Origin: Roseateles puraquae
GTDB taxonomy: Bacteria; Pseudomonadota; Gammaproteobacteria; Burkholderiales; Burkholderiaceae_C
NCBI RefSeq assembly: GCF_002205845.1
Contig: NZ_NISI01000019.1
Location: 1-64,000 of the forward strand
Length of the DNA: 64,000 bases
Direction of reading: 5' to 3'
Part shown: one piece after another, positions 9,001 to 15,915 of the stretch
How positions within the stretch are numbered: position 1 is the stretch's first letter
Layout: every line of letters begins with the position of its first letter
Made by a program: the position numbers and the translations under genes
Notes under the pieces: model-generated
Told to the model about the DNA's origin: nothing
The model's input: only the letters and a program-made list of their open reading frames with translations
Databases searched by the model: none

Positions 9001-9199
9001 AGGTGACCTGGTCCTCGACGACCTGGGGCGCCTGGCCGGGAACTTCGGTGTAGACGATGACCTGCACGTCCGACAGGTCGGGCAAGGCGTCGAGCGGCGT
9101 CTTGAGCACAGCCAGGACACCCCCGAGCACCACGAACAGCGTCGCCAGCAGAATCAGGAATGGGTTCCGGCCGGACCACTGAATGACTTTGGAAAGCAT
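6026..9199 (-). CDS. cusA: Cu(I)/Ag(I) RND efflux pump, inner-membrane transporter CusA
   Basis: A 1057-aa protein of normal length for heavy-metal-efflux RND pumps. It drives proton-coupled export of Cu(I)/Ag(I) from periplasm and inner membrane to outside, together with CusB and CusC. ATG at 9199 has GGAGG four bases upstream; an upstream in-frame extension runs back into cusB and is not real. N-terminal MLSKVIQWSGRNPFLILL leads into TM1. Cu/Ag-type methionines are visible in the porter domain (YMPASLPGMS, TEMFET, ARIDMLSTGIRTP). The TM4 segment is SLGGIAIAIGAMVDAAIVM, with the acidic proton-relay region. It is third in the operon after cusC and cusB. Confidence 0.95.
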   Translation of the reverse strand: MLSKVIQWSGRNPFLILLATLFVVLGGVLAVLKTPLDALPDLSDVQVIVYTEVPGQAPQVVEDQVTYPLTTAMLAVPKSKVVRGFSFFGASFVYVIFEDGTDIYWARSRVLEYLNFAASRLPKGVSPALGPDATGVGWVYQYALLAKDRTLAELRTIQDWYVRYQLTKAQGVAEVASLGGHVQTYQVTVDPLKLKSYGIPLMKLSQVIRDSNRDVGGRVVEMAETEFMVRGKGYLRGRDDIERLVLKSESGTPVLVRDVARVEMAPDERRGLSELNGEGEVVSGIAMSRFGQNALEVIHNLKAKVAEISAGLPEGVSIQAVYDRSDLIHRAMDTLKRTLVEESLIVAAVCVIFLMHVRSALVAILMLPVGVLISFSAMKLLGMNSNLMSLGGIAIAIGAMVDAAIVMIENAHKHLERLQPDHTLRQRADAMLEACQEVGPALFFSLLIITVSFLPVFTLESQEGRLFSPLAYTKTFSMAGAALLSVTLVPVLMMLFIRGRIMPEAKNPLNRFMIWAYRPVIAGVMRWKMLTIALALIALGLTWYPASRLGSEFMPTLNEGTLLYMPASLPGMSITKAAEVLQTQDKIIKSFPEVESVYGKAGRANTATDPAPTEMFETVINLKPQEQWRPGMTTDKLIAEMDKALQFPGVSNAWTMPIKARIDMLSTGIRTPIGIKVFGKDLGEMERLAKQIEAVVKTVPGTTSAFAERLTGGSYLNIEPDREALARYGLSVGELQDVIGSALGGEMVTTTVEGRERFGVTVRYPRELRTHPEQIEREVLVPTMGGAMVPLGQVAKVTVARGTPGIRTENALLSAYIFVDIRDRDIGSYVADARKAVADQVKFPAGYYITWSGQFEYMERAVEKMKIVIPVTLLTIFLLLYLNFKRLTETLIVMLSVPFALVGGVWLMWWLGYNLSVAVAVGFIALAGVAAETGVVMLIYLDHAWAEAQERCRHEGRAPQAVDLYAAVMEGAVERVRPKMMTVVAIMAGLLPIMWGTGTGSEVMSRIAAPMVGGMISSTILTLGVIPALYALVKQRQLKRDSRVGHDDPGNTLQRMA

Positions 9200-9210
9200 G
9201 GGGCCTCCGT

Positions 9211-10836
9211 TCAGTGGCCGGAATGGGACGGGCTGTTCGCGTCTAGCGACGGCGTCACGGCCCTGCCGGATGCTGCTGAGGGCGTGATCGACGTCACGAC
9301 GAACTCCCCTGGCTGTCGCTCGACGAACTCGAAGCGCACGGGCAACCCAGGCTTCAGGCCAGCCAGCAACGACGGATTGGCGGTCTTGAACTCCATCGTC
9401 ATCGCTGGCCATTTGAGCGTCGCCACGGCGCCGTGGCTCAGTGTCAACATGCCGCTGCGCGCGTCGACGCTGTCGACCGTCCCTTCAGCCTTGTGGCCGA
9501 TAACGGCCGGAGCAACCTTCGCAGGCGCTGCCGCCCCCGCGGCCGGGCTGCCATGGCCAGCATGTCCGCCGAGACCCCCAACCGCAGCCTTGAGGTTGCT
9601 CTCAGCGTCGATCAAGAAGTTCGCGGCCACAACGACCGCCTCGCCTTCACGCACGCCCTTGCGGATCTCGACGTAGTTGTCTGCTCGGTCCCCGATCTCG
9701 ACCTCGCGCGGATCGAACCGACCTTCCCCCGCCTGGACCAGCACGATGCGCCTGGTGCCAGAGTCGATCACTGCCGAGTCCGGCACCGTGAGCACCGGCG
9801 CGCTCGCGCTCGCGCCCAACTCCACCTGGGCGAACATCGACGGCTTGAGCCGTTGGCCCGCATTGGACAGTTCGATCCGCACCGGCACGCTGCGGGTCTC
9901 GGCCTTGAGCGTCGGATAGACATAGCCAATCCGCCCCTCGAAGACCTCACCTGGATAGGCTGTCGCGGTCACGCGGGCCTTGGCGCCAGTCTTCACCAGC
10001 GCAATGTCCTGTTCGGCAACATCGGCGATGACCCAGACCGCCGAAAGGTCGGTGACCTGGTAAAGCATCTCGCCGGGCATGAACCGCATGCCCTGAAGGG
10101 CCTTCTTCTCGGACACGATACCCGCCACCGGCGAGATGAACGAGACGCTGCGCTTCGCCTGCCCGGACTTCGTAAGCGCCGCCATCTGTTGCGGCGACAG
10201 GTCCCAGTTGCGCAGGCGCGCCAGACTGGAGTCGGCCAATTGGCGCATGCCCGCCTGCGCCTCCGCGCCGGCCTCTTTCATGGCTTCCAGCCCTTGCATG
10301 GCGATCACGTATTCGCGCTGCGCCGACGAGAGTTCCGGGCTGTAGGCCTCGAACAGTGTCTGGCCCTTTGCCACCGCCTGCCCCGTGGCGTTCACATGCA
10401 GGCGCTCGACGTAACCCTCAAACTTCGCGGTGACAGCGTAGGTGCGGCGCTCGTCCGGCTCGATGCGCCCAGCGGCTCGGATGGTCTTCCCTAGTGGACG
10501 CAAGGCGGCCGGCTCGGTCCGCACGCCCAGCTTCTGGACCTTCTCGGTGCTCAAGCGCACCTGACCCGGGGTGGCCGCCACATCTTCCTCGCCGTCATAG
10601 ACCGGCACGTAGTCCATGCCCATCGGATCCTTCTTGGGAACCGGTGATGTGTCGGGCAGTCCCATGGGATTGCGGTAGTACAGCAGCTTGCGCGCCTTCG
10701 GCGCAGTCGTCGTACTGGCTAATTCGGCAGCGCCCTGGGATGAGGCCACTCGGCCCGATTTGGCGCCCAGCCAGTAGCCACCTGCGCCAATAACGGCGGC
10801 CAAAGCGATGAAAAGCGCGGTCGAGGTGGTCTTCAC
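9211..10836 (-). CDS. cusB: Membrane fusion protein CusB with fused CusF-like domain
   Basis: A 541-aa periplasmic adaptor. The GTG start at 10836 overlaps the cusC stop (GTGA). An N-terminal membrane anchor is followed by the heavy-metal-binding segment YYRNPMGLPDTSPVPKKDPM (about residues 53-72), then barrel-sandwich and beta-barrel domains (GYVERLHVNATGQAVAKGQT; ISPVAGIVSEK). From about residue 450 there is an extra CusF-like OB domain (KWPAMTMEF, with the W and two M copper ligands). The tail is His-rich. Fusion of the metallochaperone to the adaptor occurs in some Cus/Sil systems and could deliver Cu directly to the pump. Confidence 0.93.
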   Translation of the reverse strand: MKTTSTALFIALAAVIGAGGYWLGAKSGRVASSQGAAELASTTTAPKARKLLYYRNPMGLPDTSPVPKKDPMGMDYVPVYDGEEDVAATPGQVRLSTEKVQKLGVRTEPAALRPLGKTIRAAGRIEPDERRTYAVTAKFEGYVERLHVNATGQAVAKGQTLFEAYSPELSSAQREYVIAMQGLEAMKEAGAEAQAGMRQLADSSLARLRNWDLSPQQMAALTKSGQAKRSVSFISPVAGIVSEKKALQGMRFMPGEMLYQVTDLSAVWVIADVAEQDIALVKTGAKARVTATAYPGEVFEGRIGYVYPTLKAETRSVPVRIELSNAGQRLKPSMFAQVELGASASAPVLTVPDSAVIDSGTRRIVLVQAGEGRFDPREVEIGDRADNYVEIRKGVREGEAVVVAANFLIDAESNLKAAVGGLGGHAGHGSPAAGAAAPAKVAPAVIGHKAEGTVDSVDARSGMLTLSHGAVATLKWPAMTMEFKTANPSLLAGLKPGLPVRFEFVERQPGEFVVTSITPSAASGRAVTPSLDANSPSHSGH

Positions 10837-12170
10837 AGATCTTCTCCAACAATGCGTTCGATCTCGGCCAGGCGCATCTGCGCCTCGACCTGCGACTTCA
10901 GAATCTCCTGTCTGGCTTTGCGGATCTGGCGTTGTGCCTCGATCACCATCGAGAACTCCGTCCTGCCGCTCTCATAAGCCGCCAGCGCAGATCGAAATCC
11001 GAGTTCGGACTGAGGCAGCAACTGCGTCGTCAAGAGCTGCTCGTTGCGATGCGAGGCCTCAAGGCCGGCGATGTTCGCGGCCAGGTCCCCGACCAGTTGC
11101 AACTGCAAGGCCTCCACCTTCGACCTCGCCGCGGCCGCCATGGCATCGGCCTCACGCTGCTCGCCGCGTCGGGCCTCCTTCTGCAGCGGGATGTTCATTT
11201 CGACCATGACGCCCCAGGTCGTGATGCGGGAGCCCATCTGCGACGGTGAAATTCCGACAGTCAGATCGGGGTAGCGATTGCGCTGCGCCAGATCACGCGT
11301 CTTCTGCGCCACGGCAACCCGCGCCAGTTCGGCCTGGATCTGCGGATTTGTACTGCGAGCTCGCTCAGCCAGTGCCGAAGCGTCGGCTGTGCTAAGCGTT
11401 GGCAAGACCCTCAGCGTCACGGCGTCAGCCAACGGCGCGCTGCTGTCGCGGGCCAGCAATGCGTTCAAGCGGGCGTTGATCTGACGCTTCTCGCTATCCA
11501 GCATGATCAATTCGGACCGCATCGCCGTCTGTTCCAACTGGGCTCGAATGGCATCCGCCTGAGGGGCGAGCCCGCTGGCATAGCGCACCTGGGCGACTTG
11601 CTCGATCCGCGTCATCAACCCGAGTTGCTCCTTTGCGAGCCGTTCGTTGCCGGCCGCGCGGAAGGACTCCGCGTGCGTGGCCTTGATGCGCGCCGCCAGT
11701 TCTGCCCAGACTGCAATGGCTCGGGCCTCGGCCTGGAGCGCGTCCGCAGCAGCAGCATCACGCTTGAGCTCACGCTTGCCCCACAGCGGCAATTGCTGCA
11801 TCAGCGTGTACTTCGTCTCGCCTACCTTGGAGGGCAGCAGACTCGGAGCCGCGTCACGCCCGTAGTTGTTGACGTTCATCAGCTCGACGCGCAGCACGGG
11901 ATCGTTCAGCGCCCCGGCGGGCGTGACCCGCTGGGCAGCCGCCTCGGCCTCCTCCCGCATGGCCCGTAACTCGGGGCTCTGTTGGCGAGCAAAGGTCAGT
12001 AGGCCTTGGACGTCGCTGCCCAAGGAAACATCCTGCGCTTGAACGGGGTTGACGGCCGACATGGCCAGCATCGCTGCGAAAAGGATGCGACGGATTGGGG
12101 CGGCATCGCCCATTGCGGCAGACCGCAATGTCCGGCCGACACGTGTATTTCCTGAAATCCCGATCGTCAT
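10833..12170 (-). CDS. cusC: Outer-membrane efflux channel of the Cus pump (TolC family)
   Basis: A 445-aa TolC-family protein with two OEP repeats (GLLTFARQQSPELRAMREEA and a second repeat around STNPQIQAELARVAVAQ). It has a cleavable-looking signal segment near residues 28-46 (ILFAAMLAMSAVNPVQAQ) preceded by an unusually long N-terminus; a downstream start cannot be excluded. The chosen ATG has GGAGATGA just upstream. It ends by overlapping cusB. The 165 bp between it and the upstream small gene contains no obvious terminator, so co-transcription with that gene is likely. Confidence 0.9.
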   Translation of the reverse strand: MTIGISGNTRVGRTLRSAAMGDAAPIRRILFAAMLAMSAVNPVQAQDVSLGSDVQGLLTFARQQSPELRAMREEAEAAAQRVTPAGALNDPVLRVELMNVNNYGRDAAPSLLPSKVGETKYTLMQQLPLWGKRELKRDAAAADALQAEARAIAVWAELAARIKATHAESFRAAGNERLAKEQLGLMTRIEQVAQVRYASGLAPQADAIRAQLEQTAMRSELIMLDSEKRQINARLNALLARDSSAPLADAVTLRVLPTLSTADASALAERARSTNPQIQAELARVAVAQKTRDLAQRNRYPDLTVGISPSQMGSRITTWGVMVEMNIPLQKEARRGEQREADAMAAAARSKVEALQLQLVGDLAANIAGLEASHRNEQLLTTQLLPQSELGFRSALAAYESGRTEFSMVIEAQRQIRKARQEILKSQVEAQMRLAEIERIVGEDL

Positions 12171-12335
12171 TCATCATCTCCTTGCCCCGAGGAGTGCCAG
12201 CTGGCCAAGGCGGCTGCCGGGCTAAGGGCCGGTTGGATAAACCGCGGGCTGCACCGTCACACTGACGGGCACCGTCGCGCATAGATGGACAGGGCCGCAA
12301 GACCGGCCATGAGGGCCGACTCGGGCGCTGACGCG

Positions 12336-12794
12336 CTATAGGGCCAGCCGCAGAAAGACGATGGGAATAGGCGGAGGCTTCGCGCCATCGCGACGGGGCA
12401 ATTCCAGCAACAGTGGCTCATCCGATTGCGCTGGAAGACTCGGCACCAGAGCGACAGCAGGCAGGGCGATCCATTGCAGTGAATCACCGAACGCCTTTTG
12501 CGGCAGAGTGGAAGCACCAGCCCGCTCGCAAAAGCTCTCGCAACTCGACTTGGCAGCATGCTCCTGACCACCCACAGCACCAGCCGCGGCGTGATGGTGG
12601 TTGCAATCTGCAACCATGGATGCAGGACTGGCATCGGTACCAGCAGCGACTGCGGTCAGCGATTCGCTCCGCCCCGCAATCTGCTGCGCCGCCAAACAGG
12701 CGTTTGCCACCCCGAGGCCAAGCCCGAACAGCCATACCAGCAGAACCCCGAAGGTCCAGCTGCGCAGTCGGTAGCGTTGGCGGAACAAAAACAT
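12336..12794 (-). CDS. Small secreted metal-related protein, RLAL family (copy 1)
   Basis: A 152-aa protein starting at ATG 12794 (an upstream TTG at 12818 is less likely). A signal peptide (TFGVLLVWLFGLGLGVANA) is followed by a mature part with CNHHHAAAG and CESFCERAG, a proline-rich stretch and the C-terminus FLRLAL. Two paralogues (13836-14264 and 48083-48508) share the signal-peptide pattern ending in AC, the His cluster, the CxxxC pair and the same last four residues. It is first in the cus operon, the position czcI holds in czc operons, so a periplasmic metal-binding or modulating role is a fair guess. Biochemical function is unknown to me. Confidence 0.7.
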   Translation of the reverse strand: MFLFRQRYRLRSWTFGVLLVWLFGLGLGVANACLAAQQIAGRSESLTAVAAGTDASPASMVADCNHHHAAAGAVGGQEHAAKSSCESFCERAGASTLPQKAFGDSLQWIALPAVALVPSLPAQSDEPLLLELPRRDGAKPPPIPIVFLRLAL

Positions 12795-12971
12795 GGTTCT
12801 GGAGCAGTTGCCTCGCAAGTATCAATCACCGACGATCCAGAGCGGCTTGCGTCATGTCAAATTTCGTGCAACTCGCCATCGAGGAGCAGCCACCCGGGAT
12901 TGCGTGCAACGAACTGAACACACCAAGCTGAAAGCGCCGCGTTCGCACCATTGCCAGGGCAGAATCACTCC

Positions 12972-13208
12972 ATGGAAAAGCCGTTTCATCGCTTGTCGGA
13001 ACTGTTCTCCCAACTTGGATTGCCCGCAGATTTGGCATCTATCAGCGGCTTTATCGAGCGCCACTCCCCTCTCGCAGCCGGGACGCGACTTGAAGATGCC
13101 GGCTTTTGGACCGCCGCACAGGCCCAGTTGCTCCGCGACCTCATTGCGCAGGATGCCGATTGGGCTGAAGTGGCCGATCAGCTGAATTCAGCTCTCCACC
13201 GTCGTTGA
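12972..13208 (+). CDS. DUF2789 family protein
   Basis: A 78-aa protein beginning MEKPFHRLSELFSQLGLP. It matches the DUF2789 pattern (LFxQLGLP, FIxxHxPL, FWTxAQAxFLRxxI, DADWAEVxDQLN). Function of the family is unknown. The start at 12972 was chosen to match the family N-terminus; the longer frame from 12951 lacks it. It is a single gene between the cus operon, which reads away, and the merR-like gene, with which it converges. No regulatory motif was recognised upstream (12795-12971). Confidence 0.75.
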   Translation: MEKPFHRLSELFSQLGLPADLASISGFIERHSPLAAGTRLEDAGFWTAAQAQLLRDLIAQDADWAEVADQLNSALHRR

Positions 13209-13267
13209 CCGTTGCACTCTGCCGCGCAGGCGCGCCAGAGTGCTGCAGCGACCGCCCACCTGACGAT

Positions 13268-13720
13268 TCAGGCGCGCGAAGCGTCCGGCGACTGCGCAGC
13301 GGTCCTAAGCAGCGCAGCAATGATCGGGCAAGGATGCGCATGCCCGGTGGCTTCGCATTGATCCAGCAGATCACGCAGCGCCAACTGCATGCGCTGGAGA
13401 TCGCCCAGCTTCTCATCAATCTGCTGGAGTCGCTTGCGGGTCACGCTTTGTATCGCTCGGCGGTTGCGCCCATCTTCGAGATCGAGGAGAGACGCCACCT
13501 CATCCAGCGAGAAACCCAGACCTTGTGCCCGCTTGATGAACCCGATCCGTTCAATCATCGATGCCGGGTATCGCCGGAACCCATCGGTTGACTTGGGAAT
13601 CGGAAGCAGTCCGCGCCCCTGGTAGTAGCGGATCGTCTCGACACCGACGCCAGCCGCCTTGGCCAAACGGCCAACGGTCATCCGATCACCAGCCTCCACT
13701 GCATGTACAGCTTTCTTCAT
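13268..13720 (-). CDS. MerR-family metal-responsive regulator
   Basis: A 150-aa protein from ATG 13720 (GAAGGA just upstream; later ATG at 13681 also possible). N-terminal winged HTH (MTVGRLAKAAGVGVETIRYY) with the MerR signature, then a dimerisation helix and a metal loop CEATGHAHPC (C122 and C131) followed by PII, like MerR and ZntR. The third MerR cysteine, at the start of the long helix, is replaced (EDGRNRRA), so it is not a standard Hg(II) sensor; Cu, Ag, Zn or another metal is possible. It probably acts at the MerR-type promoter at 14318-14348 and perhaps at the dyad at 48588. Confidence 0.85.
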   Translation of the reverse strand: MKKAVHAVEAGDRMTVGRLAKAAGVGVETIRYYQGRGLLPIPKSTDGFRRYPASMIERIGFIKRAQGLGFSLDEVASLLDLEDGRNRRAIQSVTRKRLQQIDEKLGDLQRMQLALRDLLDQCEATGHAHPCPIIAALLRTAAQSPDASRA

Positions 13721-13767
13721 GTCCTTCGCAGAATAGGGCCGCACTCGGTAGGCGACAACTGACAAGC

Positions 13768-13781
13768 TTGATCGGGATCAA
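13768..13781 (+). promoter_or_regulatory. FNR/ANR-type site before the RLAL copy 2 gene
   Basis: TTGAT-CGGG-ATCAA is a perfect FNR-family palindrome. Centred at 13774.5, it would place a class II start at about 13816; TAGCAT at 13803-13808 sits exactly where the -10 element should be, 20 bp before the ATG at 13836. It also lies 48 bp upstream of the divergent merR-like start. The paralogous gene at 48508 has the same arrangement. Confidence 0.7.
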
Positions 13782-13835
13782 CATCACACGGTTTTCCAGC
13801 GATAGCATGGGCCGCAATCGTAGGTGCTCAACCCA

Positions 13836-14264
13836 ATGCGCAGCTTCATCCGCCCCAGACTCATGCGCACCACCATCTGGGTGGTGCTCGGGGCTTGGCT
13901 GTTCTCTTTCGCGGCGAGCATGGCAAATGCCTGTCTGCTCGAAGCTGAAGGGGTTCATGAGCACCGCCAACACATGGAGAACGCCGCTCATCGTCATGTC
14001 GAAGATGAGCATGGCGCAAACAGCGATCATCACGACGCCGATTCGTCAAAGGCGGCCTGCCTCAAGGTTTGCGACGGCGCCAAGCAGTCGCCCGTTCAGA
14101 AGCCTTTGACCCTCACATTCGATCTGGTAGGTGCTCCGGCATCGTCGTTCGAACCTTGGTCAGCAATACCGGCGATGGACCCGATAGTCGACGTCTACAG
14201 CATCCGCTCGCTGCCGCCCCCAACCCCGCCACCGCGGTTGTTGTTCACGCGCTTGGCGCTATAG
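13836..14264 (+). CDS. Small secreted His-rich protein, RLAL family (copy 2)
   Basis: A 142-aa protein; ATG at 13836 is preferred over an in-frame GTG at 13824. The signal peptide is TTIWVVLGAWLFSFAASMANA, then AC, a very His-rich stretch (residues about 38-70: HEHRQH, HRHVEDEHG, HHD), ACLKVCDG and a Pro-rich tail ending LLFTRLAL. It shares architecture and last residues with copies 1 and 3. An FNR-type site lies 55 bp upstream and a MerR gene is divergent, suggesting induction by metal and/or low oxygen. Probable periplasmic metal-binding protein; function otherwise unknown. Confidence 0.68.
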   Translation: MRSFIRPRLMRTTIWVVLGAWLFSFAASMANACLLEAEGVHEHRQHMENAAHRHVEDEHGANSDHHDADSSKAACLKVCDGAKQSPVQKPLTLTFDLVGAPASSFEPWSAIPAMDPIVDVYSIRSLPPPTPPPRLLFTRLAL

Positions 14265-14317
14265 CCCCTCTGAGTCCGCGTCGGAACGGAGCCGTAAGGC
14301 TTCCGTCTGCCCATGCA

Positions 14318-14348
14318 TTGACTCCGTACCCAACTACGGAGTTGTGAT
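14318..14348 (+). promoter_or_regulatory. MerR-type promoter/operator with 19-bp spacer
   Basis: TTGACT (-35) is separated by exactly 19 bp from a weak -10 (TGTGAT). The spacer region carries the perfect dyad ACTCCGTA-N6-TACGGAGT (14321-14342). Over-long spacers with a central dyad are the hallmark of MerR-activated promoters, and the half-site matches the mer-type ACTCCGTA. It lies 68 bp before the Met-rich gene and probably drives the start of the plus-strand array. Confidence 0.8.
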
Positions 14349-14415
14349 TGCAAGTCGATTGACGCGCATTTCGCAACGCATCACTTCGTTCCCTCCCTGA
14401 CTCGAGGAGCGCTCC

Positions 14416-14817
14416 ATGGTTCTTTCACGTCCCGCCGCACTCGCTTGCGGCCTGATCCTGTTCGCAGTGTCTGCTGCCGCGCAGGAGGATCACCAGGCCC
14501 ATCACCCCGCCAGCGCTGCTTCCGCTGCACAACCCGCACAGCGCATCCCTAGCACCGTGGGCATGGCTGAGCAGATGCAGTCGATGCACGCCATGCACGA
14601 CAGGCTATTGGCTGCGAAGACTCCCCAGGAACGCCAAGCCCTGATGGCAGAGCACATGAAGCTCATGCAAAGCAGCATGAGCATGATGCAAGGCCTGAGG
14701 AGCAACCGCCCGCCCGCGAGCCCCGAAGCGCGCCAGCAAATGATGGAAATGCGCATGGACATGAGGCAGTCCATGATGCAAATGATGATGGACCGGATGC
14801 CCGAGGCATCCAAATGA
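14416..14817 (+). CDS. Met-rich periplasmic protein (probable copper binder)
   Basis: A 133-aa protein with signal peptide ACGLILFAVSAAAQ, a HQAHH cluster, and then a helical Met-rich body (MAEQMQSMHAMHDR, SSMSMMQGLR, MMEMRMDMRQSMMQMMMDRM). Methionine clusters of this density bind Cu(I)/Ag(I) in CusF-, PcoE- and CopM-like proteins; no exact family was recognised. GAGGAGC supplies a ribosome-binding site. It overlaps the next gene by ATGA and lies downstream of the MerR-type promoter. Confidence 0.75.
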   Translation: MVLSRPAALACGLILFAVSAAAQEDHQAHHPASAASAAQPAQRIPSTVGMAEQMQSMHAMHDRLLAAKTPQERQALMAEHMKLMQSSMSMMQGLRSNRPPASPEARQQMMEMRMDMRQSMMQMMMDRMPEASK

Positions 14818-15083
14818 CCACGCAACGCACGACGCCTCATCGCAGCACAGGGGACATCCCGTCCTTCTGGCGTTCCCGCTGGTTCGTGGGGTTTCTGATG
14901 TTCGCTGTGGCCAGCCTCTACATGCTGGTCACAGAGCATCGTGCCCACTACTTGAGCGCGCTCCCACTCATCCTGCTTCTTGGATGCACGGTGGCTCATG
15001 TAGTGATGCGCCGCGGCCGAGCCGTTGACGGCCAGCAGCCGAATCGGCACGGTCCAGAGACACATCACGGAGAACACAAATGA
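14814..15083 (+). CDS. DUF2933 family small membrane protein
   Basis: An 89-aa protein with a charged N-terminus, one or two membrane segments (WFVGFLMFAVASLYMLVTEH and ALPLILLLGCTVAHVVM) and a His-rich cytosolic or periplasmic tail. It resembles DUF2933 proteins found beside copper-resistance genes. A second protein of this type is encoded at 47304-47636. It overlaps both neighbours by 4 bp, so translation is probably coupled. Function unknown. Confidence 0.7.
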   Translation: MTTQRTTPHRSTGDIPSFWRSRWFVGFLMFAVASLYMLVTEHRAHYLSALPLILLLGCTVAHVVMRRGRAVDGQQPNRHGPETHHGEHK

Positions 15084-15730
15084 ATCACGACGCCCCTGGC
15101 TACGGCCTCTGGCTGCTTGTCATCATGAACTCGGCGATCTTCATCATGTTCGCCTTCAGCTTCTTCAAACCTCAGACCTCGCGCGACTGGCGGACCTTCG
15201 GCACGTTCGCGGCCTTCATTGTGGCGCTGTTCGTCGAGATGTACGGCTTCCCGCTGACCTTGTATCTGCTGTCAGGATGGTTGCAAACGCGCTATCCGAA
15301 CCTGGATCTCCTGTCTCACAACAGCGGTCACCTCTGGTCCACCTTGCTCGGCGAAAAAGGAGACCCGCACTTCGGCCCGCTGCACATCGCGAGCTACATC
15401 TTCATCGGCGGCGGTTTTTGGCTGCTGTCTGCCGCGTGGAACGTGCTGTACCAGGCTCAGCGACGCGGAGTGCTCGCCGTCAGCGGCCTTTACGCTCGAA
15501 TTCGGCATCCGCAGTATGTGGCGTTCGTCGCCATCCTGCTGGGCTTCCTGCTGCAGTGGCCGACGCTGCTGACCTTGCTGATGTTCCCGTTCCTGGTCGT
15601 GATGTATTCGCGGCTGGCGATCAACGAGGAAACGGACATGCGCAGGCAATTCGGTGCCGAGTTCGATGCCTACGCTGCCCGGACGCCTCGCTTCTTCCCG
15701 TCTCTTTCCAGCCTGCGTCGAGACTCCTGA
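15080..15730 (+). CDS. ICMT/PEMT-family membrane methyltransferase-like protein
   Basis: A 216-aa protein with about five membrane helices and the isoprenylcysteine carboxyl methyltransferase signature: VSGLYARIRHPQYVAF (SAM-binding side) and NEETDMRRQFGAEFDAY near the C-terminus. The substrate is unknown; bacterial members methylate small lipids or thiols and recur next to DUF2933 and copper P-ATPase genes. ATG overlaps the DUF2933 stop. The following 185 bp (15731-15915) holds no gene I can support. Confidence 0.8.
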   Translation: MNHDAPGYGLWLLVIMNSAIFIMFAFSFFKPQTSRDWRTFGTFAAFIVALFVEMYGFPLTLYLLSGWLQTRYPNLDLLSHNSGHLWSTLLGEKGDPHFGPLHIASYIFIGGGFWLLSAAWNVLYQAQRRGVLAVSGLYARIRHPQYVAFVAILLGFLLQWPTLLTLLMFPFLVVMYSRLAINEETDMRRQFGAEFDAYAARTPRFFPSLSSLRRDS

Positions 15731-15915
15731 GATGAAGATCGGATCACGCTCCTGCAATACCCACACGCCGTACCTTGCTGCAGCCTACGGATGTTTTGGG
15801 GCCGTACGCGCTGCGGACGTTCCCGCATTCGCAAGGCCGAGCCCGCAAACCCATCTGCCCACCGTGTCAGCGCCTCGGCGCGTCGGTGCGCACGCCGCTG
15901 CCTGAGGGAGGTTTC

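Noticed and set aside
7934-9676. A 580-codon open frame on the plus strand over cusA/cusB
   Set aside because: It is antisense to two well-conserved genes; the composition is Arg/His/Gln-rich as expected of shadow frames in high-GC DNA, and no domain is seen.
12881-12894. An FNR-like TTGAC-ATGA-CGCAA (minus strand) before RLAL copy 1
   Set aside because: Both half-sites deviate and no matching -10 was found, so the third paralogue cannot be claimed to share FNR control.
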